Assembly (NCBI RefSeq): GCF_000952685.1
Contig: NZ_JYHV01000014.1
Location: forward strand, 62,001-126,000
Reading direction: 5' to 3'
DNA from: Stutzerimonas stutzeri
GTDB lineage: Bacteria > Pseudomonadota > Gammaproteobacteria > Pseudomonadales > Pseudomonadaceae
Length of the DNA: 64,000 nucleotides
Below are positions 47,303 through 57,034 of this stretch, piece by piece. The position numbers and the translations under genes were made by a program. The notes beneath the pieces are model-generated. The model had not been told where the DNA came from and did not search any database. It was given only the letters and a program-made list of their open reading frames with translations. The stretch's first letter is position 1. Each line of letters begins with the position of its first letter.

Positions 47303-48412
47303 ATGTCCTGTGATTTCCTCGCCCTGGCTCAGCCAGGTGTACAAAAGCTGTCGCCTTACGTGCCGGGCAAGCCGGTGGACGAACTGGCGCGCGAGCTCGA
47401 TCTTGATCCTGCAACGATCGTCAAGCTGGCCAGCAACGAAAACCCGCTGGGCCCCAGCCCCAAGGTCATCGAGGCGATCAAGGCGCAGCTCGGCGAGCTG
47501 ACCCGCTATCCCGACGGCAACGGCTTCGTACTGAAGCAAAAGCTGGCCGAGCGATATGGCGTCGGCATCGAGCAGGTGACGCTCGGCAACGGTTCCAATG
47601 ACATTCTCGAGCTGGTCGCGCGCGCCTATCTGGCGCCTGGCCTCAATGCGGTCTTCAGTGAACATGCGTTTGCGGTCTATCCGATTGCTACACAGGCCGT
47701 GGGTGCACGAGCGAAGGCTGTTCCGGCCCGTCAATGGGGACACGATCTCGAGGCCATGCTGGCGGCTATCGACGAAAATACAGGTGTCGTATTCATCGCC
47801 AACCCCAACAACCCCACCGGTACCTGGTTCGACGCGGATGCGTTGGGTAGCTTTCTTGCCTGCGTTCCCGAGCGCGTTCTGGTCGTGCTGGACGAGGCGT
47901 ATATCGAGTACGCCGACGGCGGTGAACTGCCGGATGGATTGACGTTTTTGGCCTCGCATCCCAACTTGCTGGTTTCACGAACCTTCTCAAAGGCCTTTGG
48001 GCTGGCGGCGCTGCGGGTAGGCTATGCGATCTGTTCGGCGCGGATCGCCGATGTGCTCAATCGCGTGCGTCAGCCGTTCAATGTCAACAGCCTGGCGATT
48101 GCGGCCGCCTGTGCCGCGCTCGACGATGATCGCTATCTGGCCCAGAGCAGGGCTTGCAACACGGCTGGCATGCTCCAGCTCGAAGCGGGCTTCAGGCAGC
48201 TGGGGCTGGACTGGATTCCCTCGAAAGGCAATTTCATCGCGGTCGATTTCGGACGCGATGCAGCGCCGATCAACCAGGCTTTGTTGCGCGACGGCGTCAT
48301 CGTGCGGCCGGTTGCAAGCTACGGAATGCCGACATTTCTGCGGGTTTCCATCGGCACCGAAGCGGAAAATACCCGTTTTCTAGATGCCCTGCGCAAGGCG
48401 CTCGGACGTTGA
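47303..48412 (+). CDS. hisC: Histidinol-phosphate aminotransferase family (HisC2; aromatic-pathway aminotransferase)
   Basis: 369 aa. Fold type I PLP enzyme with SNENPLGPSPKVIEAIK, FIANPNNPTGTWF, the PLP lysine in SRTFSKAFGLAALRVGY, and the phosphate-binding Arg near the C-terminus (FLRVSIGTEAENTRFL). Placement between pheA and tyrA:aroA, away from other his genes, fits the HisC2 (HisHb) aminotransferase of pseudomonads that acts on phenylpyruvate/hydroxyphenylpyruvate and can also use histidinol phosphate. Its TGA overlaps the proposed TTG start of the next gene. Confidence 0.9.
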   Translation: MSCDFLALAQPGVQKLSPYVPGKPVDELARELDLDPATIVKLASNENPLGPSPKVIEAIKAQLGELTRYPDGNGFVLKQKLAERYGVGIEQVTLGNGSNDILELVARAYLAPGLNAVFSEHAFAVYPIATQAVGARAKAVPARQWGHDLEAMLAAIDENTGVVFIANPNNPTGTWFDADALGSFLACVPERVLVVLDEAYIEYADGGELPDGLTFLASHPNLLVSRTFSKAFGLAALRVGYAICSARIADVLNRVRQPFNVNSLAIAAACAALDDDRYLAQSRACNTAGMLQLEAGFRQLGLDWIPSKGNFIAVDFGRDAAPINQALLRDGVIVRPVASYGMPTFLRVSIGTEAENTRFLDALRKALGR

Positions 48413-50655
48413 GCCGAAATGTCGAGCGGCTCTCCGATGCGCCAAAGGTACGGCGTCTGGTCGTGATCGGGTTGGGGCTGATCGGAGGCTCGTTCGCCAA
48501 GGGGCTACGTGAAGCCGGCCACTGCGCTGAAGTGGTTGGCTTCGATCTCGATCCCCGCTCCCGGGCGTTGGCTGTCGAGCTCGGTGTGGTGGATCGCTGT
48601 GCAGCCAACCTCGTTGATGCCTGCCAGGGGGCGGACGTCATTCAGCTCGCAGTCCCGATCCTGGCAATGGAACGTCTACTCACGGAGCTTGCGGCGCTCG
48701 ATCTCGGAGATGCAGTGCTGACCGACGTCGGCAGCGCCAAGGGTAATGTGGTGCGCTGTGCCCGCGAGCAGTTCGGACGGATGCCGCCGCGCTTCGTGCC
48801 GGGCCATCCGATAGCCGGCTCGGAACAGAGCGGTGTCACGGCTGCCCAAAGCACGCTTTTTCGACGTCACAAGGTGATCCTGACACCTGTGGCGGAAACC
48901 GATCCAGCTGCGCTGAAACTTGTCGACAGTCTGTGGCGTGCACTGGGGGCTGATGTCGAACACATGGAGGTTCGATATCACGATGAAGTTTTGGCGGCTA
49001 CCAGCCATCTGCCGCACCTGCTGGCATTTGGGCTGGTGGATTCGCTGGCGAAACGCAACGAGAATCTCGAAATATTCCGCTACGCGGCGGGTGGATTTCG
49101 TGATTTCACCCGAATAGCGGGTAGTGATCCGGTGATGTGGCATGACATCTTTCTCGCCAATCGTGAGGCGGTGCTGCATACGCTGGACGATTTTCGTGCC
49201 GACCTCGATGCGCTGCGCGCTGCGGTCGATGAAGGAGACGGGCATACCTTGTTGGGCGTGTTTACGCGCGCCAGGGCAGCCCGAGAACATTTCAGCAAAA
49301 TACTGGCTCGCAGAGCCTATGTGGACGTTATGCATTCCAAAGATCTGATCTTCCTTGCCAACCCTGGCGGCAGCCTCAGCGGTCAACTGCGTGTGCCGGG
49401 CGACAAATCCATATCCCACCGTTCGATCATGCTCGGCTCGCTTGCTGAAGGCACCACCGAGGTAGAGGGGTTTCTCGAGGGTGAAGATGCCCTCGCAACC
49501 ATCCAGGCATTCCGCGACATGGGCGTGGTCATCGAAGGGCCGAATCAGGGGCGCGTGACGGTCCATGGCGTTGGCCTGCATGGTTTGAAGCCGCCGCCAG
49601 GCCCGATCTACCTCGGCAATTCCGGGACCTCGATGCGTCTGCTGTCCGGCTTGCTCGCCGCCCAGTCGTTCGACACCACCCTGACCGGTGACGCTTCGCT
49701 ATCCAAGCGACCAATGAATCGTGTGGCCAAGCCGCTGCGCGAAATGGGCGCGGTGATCGAGACCGCAGCCGAGGGGCGCCCACCGGTGACCATCCGTGGC
49801 GGCCAGAAACTTTCAGGAATGCAGTACGTAATGCCGATGGCCAGCGCTCAGGTCAAATCCTGCCTGCTCCTGGCAGGTTTGTATGCGGCAGAAAAAACCT
49901 CGGTCACCGAGCCAGCACCGACGCGGGACCATACCGAGCGGATGTTGCGAGGTTTCGGTTATCCGGTACAGGTAGAAGGCAATACCGCTACGGTCGAATC
50001 GGGTCATACGTTGCGTTCGACTCATATCGAGGTGCCAGCCGATATTTCCTCCTCGGCCTTTTTTATGGTGGCAGCCAGCATCGCGCCGGGTTCGGACATT
50101 ACCCTGGAACATGTCGGGATCAACCCGACGCGTACCGGCGTTATCGATATTCTCAAGCTGATGGGTGCCAGCATCGAGCTGACCAATCTGCGTGAAGTGG
50201 GCGGTGAGCCGGTTGCCGATATCCGTGTGCGTGCGGCGCAGCTCAAGGGTATCGACATTCCGGAAAGTCTCGTCCCGCTGGCGATTGACGAATTCCCGGT
50301 GCTGTTCGTAGCTGCCGCCTGCGCAGAGGGTCGGACCACCTTGCGGGGTGCCGAAGAGTTGCGGGTCAAGGAGTCCGACCGTATTCAGGTAATGGCCGAT
50401 GGTCTGCTGGCGCTGGGCGTGAAGGCCACACCGACGCCGGATGGGATTATCATTGAGGGCGGCGGCCCCATCGCGGGTGGCGAAGTCTGGGCGCACGGTG
50501 ATCATCGGATAGCAATGTCCTTCAGCGTTGCTGCGCTTCGGGCCAGCGCACCGATCCGCATTCATGACTGCGCTAACGTGGCGACTTCGTTCCCGAACTT
50601 CCTTGCGCTGGCCGAGCGGGCCGGAATGCGGGTGGGTGTGGAGGGTAATTCATGA
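48409..50655 (+). CDS. tyrA-aroA: Fused prephenate dehydrogenase / 3-phosphoshikimate 1-carboxyvinyltransferase (TyrA-AroA)
   Basis: 748 aa from the TTG at 48409, chosen because it overlaps the hisC stop (TTGA) and gives the usual length of this fusion; no ATG or GTG lies near in frame. Residues about 15-295 are TyrA: NAD motif [12 protein letters not shown] (GLGLIGG 21-27), [12 protein letters not shown], and SHLPHLLAF with catalytic His. Residues about 318-748 are EPSP synthase: [10 protein letters not shown] 330-339 with Lys333, [11 protein letters not shown], and [16 protein letters not shown]. The two enzymes are five steps apart in logic: AroA makes the chorismate precursor, TyrA turns prephenate into hydroxyphenylpyruvate. 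The fusion is established in Pseudomonas. Confidence 0.94.
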   Translation: MSRNVERLSDAPKVRRLVVIGLGLIGGSFAKGLREAGHCAEVVGFDLDPRSRALAVELGVVDRCAANLVDACQGADVIQLAVPILAMERLLTELAALDLGDAVLTDVGSAKGNVVRCAREQFGRMPPRFVPGHPIAGSEQSGVTAAQSTLFRRHKVILTPVAETDPAALKLVDSLWRALGADVEHMEVRYHDEVLAATSHLPHLLAFGLVDSLAKRNENLEIFRYAAGGFRDFTRIAGSDPVMWHDIFLANREAVLHTLDDFRADLDALRAAVDEGDGHTLLGVFTRARAAREHFSKILARRAYVDVMHSKDLIFLANPGGSLSGQLRVPGDKSISHRSIMLGSLAEGTTEVEGFLEGEDALATIQAFRDMGVVIEGPNQGRVTVHGVGLHGLKPPPGPIYLGNSGTSMRLLSGLLAAQSFDTTLTGDASLSKRPMNRVAKPLREMGAVIETAAEGRPPVTIRGGQKLSGMQYVMPMASAQVKSCLLLAGLYAAEKTSVTEPAPTRDHTERMLRGFGYPVQVEGNTATVESGHTLRSTHIEVPADISSSAFFMVAASIAPGSDITLEHVGINPTRTGVIDILKLMGASIELTNLREVGGEPVADIRVRAAQLKGIDIPESLVPLAIDEFPVLFVAAACAEGRTTLRGAEELRVKESDRIQVMADGLLALGVKATPTPDGIIIEGGGPIAGGEVWAHGDHRIAMSFSVAALRASAPIRIHDCANVATSFPNFLALAERAGMRVGVEGNS

Positions 50656-51338
50656 TCAGCCAGATCCCAGTCATCACCATCGACGGCCCGAGCGGGTCCG
50701 GCAAGGGTACGGTTGCGGCGTTGTTGGCGGCGAAACTGGGGTGGAACTTTCTCGATTCCGGTGCGCTTTACCGTTTGCTGGCTTTTGCTGCCCGTAATCA
50801 TGGTGTCGACCTGACCAACGAGGAGGCGCTCAAGCTGCTGGCAGCTCACCTGGATGTGCAGTTCGGTGCAGCCAAAAGCGGCCATGGCATGCAGATCATT
50901 CTCGAGGGCGAAGACGTCACCCTCGCGATTCGCAACGAGCAGGTCGGCGCCGGAGCCTCGCAGGTCGCTGCATTACCGGTGGTGCGTGAGGCGCTGTTGC
51001 AGCGCCAGAAGGCGTTCCGCGAACCGCCCGGGCTGGTCGCGGACGGCCGAGACATGGGGACCGTGGTTTTTCCTGACGCACCCTTGAAGATATTTCTCAC
51101 TGCCAGTGCGGAGGAAAGAGCTCGTCGCCGTTTCCTGCAGTTGAAGGACAAGGGTGATGATGTTAATCTCGCGAGTCTTCTTGATGAGATACGGGTTCGC
51201 GATGAGCGCGACACCCAGCGTGAAGTGGCTCCGCTGAAGCCAGCAGACGATGCGGTACAGCTGGATTCCACGGATCTTTCCATCGAGCAGGTGTTAGGAC
51301 AGATTCTGAGCGAAGTCGCCAAGCGCGATTTCGCCTGA
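50652..51338 (+). CDS. cmk: Cytidylate kinase
   Basis: 228 aa, ATG 50652 overlapping the previous stop by 4 nt. P-loop GPSGSGKGT at residues 12-20, CMP-binding [14 protein letters not shown], and [21 protein letters not shown]. It phosphorylates CMP and dCMP for nucleic acid synthesis. Position between aroA and rpsA is conserved widely in gammaproteobacteria. A terminator-like hairpin separates it from rpsA. Confidence 0.96.
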   Translation: MISQIPVITIDGPSGSGKGTVAALLAAKLGWNFLDSGALYRLLAFAARNHGVDLTNEEALKLLAAHLDVQFGAAKSGHGMQIILEGEDVTLAIRNEQVGAGASQVAALPVVREALLQRQKAFREPPGLVADGRDMGTVVFPDAPLKIFLTASAEERARRRFLQLKDKGDDVNLASLLDEIRVRDERDTQREVAPLKPADDAVQLDSTDLSIEQVLGQILSEVAKRDFA

Positions 51339-51401
51339 TGATCGGCCGCCGCGAGGCGGCCATGACGGTTCCTGAGGTTCAGGGCTGTTAACAAGGAGGC
51401 A

Positions 51402-51438
51402 TGTGGGAGACCAGATCTAGTCCCGCAGGCCTTTTTTT
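51402..51438 (+). terminator. Intrinsic terminator between cmk and rpsA
   Basis: TGTGGGA (51402-51408) pairs with TCCCGCA (51421-51427, one G-U) followed by GGCC and seven T at 51432-51438. It ends or attenuates readthrough from the upstream operon into rpsA. Confidence 0.75.
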
Positions 51439-51476
51439 ATATGAATGAACCCACTTCTATCTGGGATGTGGAGATT

Positions 51477-51505
51477 GGGCGGATCCTCGCCCGAAAACAG
51501 CAGGA
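51477..51505 (+). promoter_or_regulatory. rpsA 5' leader stem-loop and ribosome site
   Basis: GGGCG (51477-51481), loop GATCCT, CGCCC (51488-51492), then GAAAACAG and CAGGA at 51501-51505, 6 nt before ATG 51512. A hairpin just above a weak Shine-Dalgarno is the arrangement used for translational self-control by S1 in E. coli; the parallel is inference. Confidence 0.45.
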
Positions 51506-51511
51506 ATAAAC

Positions 51512-53197
51512 ATGAGCGAAAGCTTTGCAGAACTTTTTGAAGAAAGCCTAAAAACCCTCGACATGCAGCCGGGTGCGATCATCACCGGCATCGTGGTCGA
51601 CATCGATGGTGACTGGGTCACTGTCCATGCCGGTCTGAAGTCAGAGGGCGTCATCCCGGTCGAGCAGTTCTACAACGAGCAGGGCGAGCTGACCATCAGC
51701 GTGGGTGACGAAGTTCACGTTGCGCTGGACGCGGTTGAAGATGGCTTTGGCGAAACCAAGCTGTCCCGCGAAAAAGCCAAGCGTGCAGAGTGCTGGATTG
51801 TTCTGGAAGCGGCTTTCGCAGCTGAGGAAGTGGTCAAGGGCGTTATCAACGGTAAGGTTAAGGGCGGCTTCACTGTCGACGTTAACGGCATCCGTGCGTT
51901 CCTGCCAGGTTCCCTGGTTGATGTTCGTCCAGTGCGTGATACCACCCACCTGGAAGGCAAGGAACTCGAGTTCAAGGTCATCAAGCTCGACCAGAAGCGC
52001 AACAACGTTGTCGTTTCCCGTCGTAGCGTCCTGGAAGCCGAGAACAGCGCCGAGCGCGAAGCGCTGCTGGAATCGCTGCAGGAAGGCCAGCAGGTCAAGG
52101 GTATCGTCAAGAACCTCACGGATTACGGCGCATTCGTCGATCTGGGCGGCGTCGATGGCCTGCTGCACATCACCGACATGGCCTGGAAGCGCATCAAGCA
52201 TCCGTCGGAAATCGTCAATGTTGGCGATGAGATCGACGTCAAGGTGCTGAAGTTCGACCGCGAGCGTAACCGCGTATCGCTGGGTCTGAAGCAGCTGGGC
52301 GAAGACCCATGGGTTGCCATCAAGGCCCGTTACCCGGAAAACACCCGTGTCATGGCCCGCGTTACCAACCTCACCGACTACGGCTGCTTCGCCGAGCTGG
52401 AAGAGGGTGTCGAAGGCCTGGTACACGTTTCCGAAATGGACTGGACCAACAAGAACATTCACCCGTCGAAGGTCGTACAGGTCGGCGACGAAGTGGAAGT
52501 CATGGTTCTGGACATCGACGAAGAGCGTCGTCGTATCTCCCTGGGCATCAAGCAGTGCAAGTCCAACCCGTGGGAAGACTTCTCTGGCCAGTTCAACAAG
52601 GGCGACCGCATCTCCGGCACCATCAAGTCGATCACCGATTTCGGTATCTTCATTGGTCTGGACGGCGGCATCGACGGTCTGGTTCATCTGTCCGACATCT
52701 CTTGGAACGAAGCTGGCGAAGAAGCCGTGCGTCGCTTCAAGAAGGGCGACGAGCTGGACACCGTCATCCTGTCGGTCGATCCAGAGCGTGAGCGCATCTC
52801 CCTGGGCATCAAGCAGCTGGAAGACGATCCGTTCTCCAACTACGCCGCTGTCAATGACAAGGGCAGCATCGTTCGCGGTACTGTGAAAGAAGTTGACGCC
52901 AAAGGCGCCATCATCGACCTGGGCAACGATATCGAAGCGACCCTGAAAGCCTCTGAAATCAGCCGTGACCGTGTTGAAGATGCGCGCAACGTCCTGAAAG
53001 AAGGTGAAGAAGTCGAAGCCAAGATCATCAGCATCGACCGTAAGAGCCGCGTCATCAGCCTGTCCATCAAGTCGAAAGACGTTGAGGACGAGAAGGATGC
53101 GATGAAGGAGCTGCGTACCAAGCAGGACGTAGAGCCGGCTGCCGGTCCGACCACCATCGGTGATCTGATCCGCGCGCAAATGGAAAATCAGAACTAA
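51512..53197 (+). CDS. rpsA: 30S ribosomal protein S1
   Basis: 561 aa with six S1 RNA-binding repeats. The first two bind the ribosome and the remainder bind mRNA; repeats are recognised by blocks such as [40 protein letters not shown] and [20 protein letters not shown]. It unfolds mRNA and is needed for starting translation on most messages. Codon use is strongly biased to preferred codons, as expected for a highly expressed gene. In most pseudomonads ihfB follows; here the next gene is an unrelated opposite-strand MarR regulator. Confidence 0.98.
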   Translation: MSESFAELFEESLKTLDMQPGAIITGIVVDIDGDWVTVHAGLKSEGVIPVEQFYNEQGELTISVGDEVHVALDAVEDGFGETKLSREKAKRAECWIVLEAAFAAEEVVKGVINGKVKGGFTVDVNGIRAFLPGSLVDVRPVRDTTHLEGKELEFKVIKLDQKRNNVVVSRRSVLEAENSAEREALLESLQEGQQVKGIVKNLTDYGAFVDLGGVDGLLHITDMAWKRIKHPSEIVNVGDEIDVKVLKFDRERNRVSLGLKQLGEDPWVAIKARYPENTRVMARVTNLTDYGCFAELEEGVEGLVHVSEMDWTNKNIHPSKVVQVGDEVEVMVLDIDEERRRISLGIKQCKSNPWEDFSGQFNKGDRISGTIKSITDFGIFIGLDGGIDGLVHLSDISWNEAGEEAVRRFKKGDELDTVILSVDPERERISLGIKQLEDDPFSNYAAVNDKGSIVRGTVKEVDAKGAIIDLGNDIEATLKASEISRDRVEDARNVLKEGEEVEAKIISIDRKSRVISLSIKSKDVEDEKDAMKELRTKQDVEPAAGPTTIGDLIRAQMENQN

Positions 53198-53216
53198 GTT
53201 AGTTCTGTGATCCATT

Positions 53217-53247
53217 GAAAAAGGGCGACTTCGGTCGCCCTTTTTTG
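53217..53247 (+). terminator. Intrinsic terminator of rpsA
   Basis: GGGCGAC (53223-53229), tetraloop TTCG, GTCGCCC (53234-53240), flanked by AAAAA and TTTTTT, so it also works in reverse. 26 nt after the rpsA stop. Confidence 0.93.
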
Positions 53248-53348
53248 TAGGCGCTTTTCGTGTCGATCAGCTCTTCGCTTCGTTGCATCCTGCCGCTAAA
53301 GCGTTCGGAGGCGACTGGTTGTACGTCCAGCCGGGCGCGCTGTGCGGT

Positions 53349-53792
53349 TCAGTCTCGAACAGTGCTGGCCGCTAGCGCCTGATTCACCGCCAACCAACCG
53401 GCTACCGCTTCTTCACCCATTTGCTTGAACGTCCGCTCGAGCAGGCGCACCTGTTCCCGCCGGAGCGCCTGTTCCAACTTGGCCCCTTCGGCAGTGAAGC
53501 GCAGCATGCGCTTGCGTTTGTCCTCCTCCGCGGTTCTGCTTTCGACCAAATGCATCTCGATAAGCTGTCGCAGCGGAATGTTCAGTGCCTGCTTGCTTAC
53601 GCCCAGATAGCCGAGCAGCTCCTTGACGCTGAGGTCAGGGTAGCTGGCGATGAAGAACAGAATGCGGTGGTGCACCCGGGACAGCCCGCGGCGTGCGAGC
53701 ATTTCGTCCGGCTTGGCGGTGAAAGCCTGATAGCCGAGAAAGAAACTTTCCATGATTTGGCGTTGAATCGTGCTTTTTTTTAGGTCAGTCAT
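53349..53792 (-). CDS. MarR family transcriptional regulator
   Basis: 147 aa from ATG 53792. Winged helix-turn-helix of the MarR type: LSRVHHRILFFIASYPDLSVKELLGYLGVSKQALNIPLRQL over residues about 37-77 (DNA-reading helix VSKQALNIPLRQL), wing residues ESRTAEEDKRKRMLRF, with dimerisation helices at both ends. It is divergent from the aminotransferase-GST pair, and a palindrome stands between them, so it most likely represses that pair and itself. The ligand is unknown. Confidence 0.88.
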   Translation of the reverse strand: MTDLKKSTIQRQIMESFFLGYQAFTAKPDEMLARRGLSRVHHRILFFIASYPDLSVKELLGYLGVSKQALNIPLRQLIEMHLVESRTAEEDKRKRMLRFTAEGAKLEQALRREQVRLLERTFKQMGEEAVAGWLAVNQALAASTVRD

Positions 53793-53825
53793 ATTGACGT
53801 ATTCACGACCGTAGGCGTAATTTTG

Positions 53826-53840
53826 GTCAAGTAGTTTGAC
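53826..53840. promoter_or_regulatory. Candidate MarR operator
   Basis: GTCAAGTAGTTTGAC, a perfect GTCAA-N5-TTGAC dyad, in the 79-bp gap between the MarR gene (53792) and the aminotransferase (53872). AAGT/ACTT words nearby extend the symmetry. The location suits repression of both divergent genes. Confidence 0.6.
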
Positions 53841-53871
53841 TTATTTTATTACTTCCTGCATCTGGTGCCCC

Positions 53872-55038
53872 ATGGCTTTCTCCGAACGTGTCGACCGCCT
53901 GAAAAGCTCGCTGATCCGTGAAATTCTTGCTGCTGCTCAGCGCCCCGAGGTGATGTCGTTTGCCGGAGGGCTGCCTGCCGAGTCGATGTTGCCCAAGGTC
54001 GAATGGGCGCAGATGCCGGCGAGCATGGGGCAGTACGGCATGAGCGAGGGTGAGCCGGCGTTACGCGAAGCGATCGCCGCCGAAGCGCGCGAGCTCGGTG
54101 TCGATTGCTCCGCCAGCCAAGTCCTTATCGTCAGTGGTTCTCAGCAAACGTTGGATCTCGCATCAAAGCTGTTCATCGACGTCGGCACCGAGGTGCTGCT
54201 CGAAGCCCCGACCTATCTGGCGGCGCTTCAAATCTTTCAATTGTTCGGTGCCGACTGTCTGGCGGTGCCGCAGGAGGCCGACGGTCCATCGTTGGTCGCG
54301 TTGCGCCAACGGCTGGAGCAGCACAAGCCAGCGTTCGCCTACCTGATCCCGACTTTTCAAAACCCCTCCGCGGTGCGTTACAGCGAAGAAAAACGCGATG
54401 CGGTTGCGGCTCTACTCGACGAGTTCAATGTAGTCCTGATCGAGGATGAGCCTTATCGCGAACTGGTTTTCGACGAAAGCAGCGCCAGGCCCATCGTCAG
54501 CCGCATGCGCAAGGCAAGCTGGATATACACCGGTACGGTCTCCAAGACTTTGCTGCCAGGGCTGCGGGTGGGTTACCTGATCGCAACGCCCGATCTTTTC
54601 CCTTACTTGCTGCGGCTCAAGCAGTCGGCTGACCTGCACACCAACCGCATTGGTCAGTGGCAGGCGCTGCAGTGGCTTGGAAGCGAGCAATATCGTACGC
54701 ACCTAAGGGAGCTACGCCGCTTCTATCGTCTGCGCCGTGATGCAATGCAGGCCGCGCTAACGGAGCACTTTGGCGACCTGGCCGACTGGCAGATCCCGCA
54801 GGGCGGTCTGTTCTTCTGGTTGCGGCTGAAATGTCCTGTGGATACGCGAACGCTGCTCAATCCTGCCCTCGAACAGGATGTGGTATTCATGCCGGGCGAG
54901 CCATTCTTCATCGATCCCGAGCAAAACCTGGGGTATCTGAGGTTGAATTTCAGCCATGTTGCCCCGGACCGGCTGGATGAAGGCGTGTGCCGGCTAGCGA
55001 AGGTGATTCGCGGGTGCGAGATAGCCGATGCGGCCTAA
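53872..55038 (+). CDS. PLP-dependent aminotransferase (2-aminoadipate/LysN-like, fold type I)
   Basis: 388 aa from ATG 53872 (MAFSERVDRLKSSLIREIL), the normal family start. SFAGGLPAESMLP at the N-terminus, YLIPTFQNPSAVRYS for substrate and PLP contacts, ring-stacking region ASQVLIVSGSQQTLDLASKL, and the PLP lysine in GTVSKTLLPGLRVGY. There is no GntR DNA-binding domain, so it is a stand-alone enzyme of the LysN/aminoadipate group that also contains valine-pyruvate and kynurenine-type transaminases. Substrate not fixed. Divergent from the MarR gene and followed 38 bp later by a GST gene, probably as one unit. Confidence 0.86.
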   Translation: MAFSERVDRLKSSLIREILAAAQRPEVMSFAGGLPAESMLPKVEWAQMPASMGQYGMSEGEPALREAIAAEARELGVDCSASQVLIVSGSQQTLDLASKLFIDVGTEVLLEAPTYLAALQIFQLFGADCLAVPQEADGPSLVALRQRLEQHKPAFAYLIPTFQNPSAVRYSEEKRDAVAALLDEFNVVLIEDEPYRELVFDESSARPIVSRMRKASWIYTGTVSKTLLPGLRVGYLIATPDLFPYLLRLKQSADLHTNRIGQWQALQWLGSEQYRTHLRELRRFYRLRRDAMQAALTEHFGDLADWQIPQGGLFFWLRLKCPVDTRTLLNPALEQDVVFMPGEPFFIDPEQNLGYLRLNFSHVAPDRLDEGVCRLAKVIRGCEIADAA

Positions 55039-55076
55039 TCAAGGTATTGATGCTTGCGTTGCCCAGGAGGGAGGAG

Positions 55077-55679
55077 ATGTACAAGGTTTACGGCGATTAT
55101 CGTTCAGGCAACTGCTACAAAGTGAGATTGATGCTGCATCTGCTCGGTCGAGATTATGAGTGGGTACCGGTGGATATTCTTCGTGGCGAGAGCCGCGAGG
55201 AAGCGTTTCTGAAGAAGAACCCCAACGGCAAGATTCCCGTACTGGAGTTAGAGGACGGCACCTGCTTGTGGGAGTCGAATGCGATCCTCAATTTCCTCGC
55301 GGATGGATCCGAGCTGTTGCCCACGGATCCGCGTCTGCGCACTCAGGTTCTACAGTGGCAGTTCTTCGAGCAGTACAGTCATGAGCCGTTTATCGCCGTA
55401 GCGCGATTCATCAAGGTTTATCTGGGCCTGCCCGATGATCGCCTCGATGAGTATGCGGCCAAGCAACTGGATGGTTATCGAGCGCTGGATGTCATGGAGC
55501 AGCAGCTGCAGCGCACGCCGTTTCTGGTTGGCGATCGCTACTCGATTGCGGATGTAGCGCTATATGCCTATACGCACGTGGCTGAAGAGGGTGGCTTTTG
55601 GCTGGCCAGGTACCCTGCGATCTGTGCCTGGCTGCAGCGCGTTGCAAGCCATCCGCGGCATGTGGGCATGTACGAATAA
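55077..55679 (+). CDS. Glutathione S-transferase family protein
   Basis: 200 aa from ATG 55077, with a very strong ribosome site (GGAGGGAGGAG). Thioredoxin-like N-terminal domain to about residue 78, with YRSGNCYKVRLMLHLLG around the glutathione site (Ser or Cys as the active residue) and the cis-Pro block NPNGKIPVLEL; W-ESNAILNFLA binds the gamma-glutamyl part. Helical C-terminal domain with GDRYSIADVALYAYTHVA. It probably conjugates or reduces an electrophile related to the neighbouring aminotransferase, under the MarR regulator; the substrate is unknown. Confidence 0.88.
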   Translation: MYKVYGDYRSGNCYKVRLMLHLLGRDYEWVPVDILRGESREEAFLKKNPNGKIPVLELEDGTCLWESNAILNFLADGSELLPTDPRLRTQVLQWQFFEQYSHEPFIAVARFIKVYLGLPDDRLDEYAAKQLDGYRALDVMEQQLQRTPFLVGDRYSIADVALYAYTHVAEEGGFWLARYPAICAWLQRVASHPRHVGMYE

Positions 55680-55724
55680 AAGAAGACGAGAGGAGGTCTG
55701 GAGGCTGGCGAGCCTCCAGCTGGA

Positions 55725-56270
55725 CTACTTCACCAGGCCGAGGAACTCGCTGCGGGTGGCCGCGTTCTCGCGGAATTGGCCGAGCATGACCGAGGTGACC
55801 ATCGAAGAATTCTGCTTCTCGACGCCACGCATCATCATGCACATGTGCTGGGCCTCGATGACGACTGCCACGCCCCAGGCGCCCGTGACCGTTTGAATCG
55901 CTTCGGCGATTTCACGCGTGAGATTTTCCTGAATCTGCAGTCGGCGAGCGTACATGTCGACGATGCGCGCGACCTTCGAGAGTCCGAGCACCTTGCCGTT
56001 GGGCAGATAGGCAACGTGAGCCTTGCCAATGAACGGGAGCATATGGTGCTCGCACAACGAGTACAGTTCGATGTTCTTCACCAGAACCATTTCGCTGTTG
56101 TCGGAGCTGAACAGCGCACCGTTGGTGACTTCCTCGAGTGTCTGCTGATAGCCCTTGCACAGGTACTGCATGGCTTTGGCTGCGCGCTTGGGCGTATCGA
56201 GCAGGCCCTCGCGGTTGACGTCCTCACCCAGCTGGCCAAGGATCGCGGTGTAATGTGTTTCCAGGGACAT
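55725..56270 (-). CDS. folE: GTP cyclohydrolase I
   Basis: 181 aa. Zinc ligands Cys73 and His76 in [10 protein letters not shown] and Cys144 in [30 protein letters not shown] and the C-terminal SEFLGLVK are standard. It makes dihydroneopterin triphosphate, the first step of folate synthesis (and a precursor source for queuosine, relevant to queF in this window). ATG at 56270. A loose inverted repeat (GTCAGGCGT at 56281, ACGCCTGAC at 56369) flanks the 114-bp gap before the smr gene. Confidence 0.96.
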   Translation of the reverse strand: MSLETHYTAILGQLGEDVNREGLLDTPKRAAKAMQYLCKGYQQTLEEVTNGALFSSDNSEMVLVKNIELYSLCEHHMLPFIGKAHVAYLPNGKVLGLSKVARIVDMYARRLQIQENLTREIAEAIQTVTGAWGVAVVIEAQHMCMMMRGVEKQNSSMVTSVMLGQFRENAATRSEFLGLVK

Positions 56271-56384
56271 ATGACTACCTGTCAGGCGTGCAAGAAAGCG
56301 CGAATGCGAAGGTTAGGGGGTCGGCCGCTGGGCTGCAAGCGGCACGCGGCACCAATGAGCGGATCGAGACGCCTGACGCTATGC

Positions 56385-56942
56385 TTACTCGTCGCGTCCT
56401 TCGAGCATGGTTCGTTTGAGAATCACATAAACGGCGCCGGTACCGCCATGCCTTGGCAGACATGAGGTGAAGCCGAGCACTTGGGGATGCTGGCGTAGCC
56501 AAGTGTTGACGTGGCTCTTGATCAGGGGGCGCTTGCCGTCGATTCGCGCCGCCTTGCCGTGGGTGACCCGCACGCAGCGGATCTCGAACTTGCACGCTTC
56601 GGCGAGAAAATCCCAGAGCAGCTCGCGGGCTTTCTCGACGCTCAGTCCATGCAGATCCAGGCTGCCTTCGAAGGGGATCTGACCAGCCTTGAGCTTGCGC
56701 ATCTGGCTGTCCTGAACACCGTCGCGCGCCCAGTAGAGCTCATCCTCTGCGGCGACATCGATGACGAATTGGTCGGAAAGCCCGTCGATTCTGATTTCGC
56801 TGCCGCTGATCACTGCATTAGCTCGCCGAGTGGCCATCTGCGCTTTGTTGCCGCGTGGTTTGCCGGTGTCCGCGCGGTCGTGTTCGATCGGCTTGACGCC
56901 GCGAACCGCCGACTTAAATAAAGAGAAATCATCTTCTTGCAT
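56385..56942 (-). CDS. Smr domain protein (MutS2-like endonuclease domain)
   Basis: 185 aa from ATG 56942. N-terminal half is poorly structured and charged; the C-terminal Smr domain spans about 92-180, with LDLHGLSVEKARELLWDF (conserved LDLHG), RCVRVTHGKA (HGK/HGxG motif) and GFTSCLPRHGGTGAVYVILKR. Smr domains act as nucleases or RNA/DNA nickases; the LDLHG and HGK motifs needed for activity are present. Lies between folE and a small membrane protein on the same strand, as in other pseudomonads. Confidence 0.9.
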   Translation of the reverse strand: MQEDDFSLFKSAVRGVKPIEHDRADTGKPRGNKAQMATRRANAVISGSEIRIDGLSDQFVIDVAAEDELYWARDGVQDSQMRKLKAGQIPFEGSLDLHGLSVEKARELLWDFLAEACKFEIRCVRVTHGKAARIDGKRPLIKSHVNTWLRQHPQVLGFTSCLPRHGGTGAVYVILKRTMLEGRDE

Positions 56943-57034
56943 GGGGCCTCCGCATTTGCGGGCGATTTTACCCCAAAGTTTTTGTCATCACCGCTTCTCC
57001 GGCGCAGGCGGGTCCGGGCGATGCGGCTGCGCAA

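Noticed and set aside
56281-56377. GTCAGGCGT/ACGCCTGAC inverted repeat between folE and smr as an RNA element
   Set aside because: The loop is about 80 nt and the inner pairing is irregular; chance in GC-rich sequence cannot be excluded.
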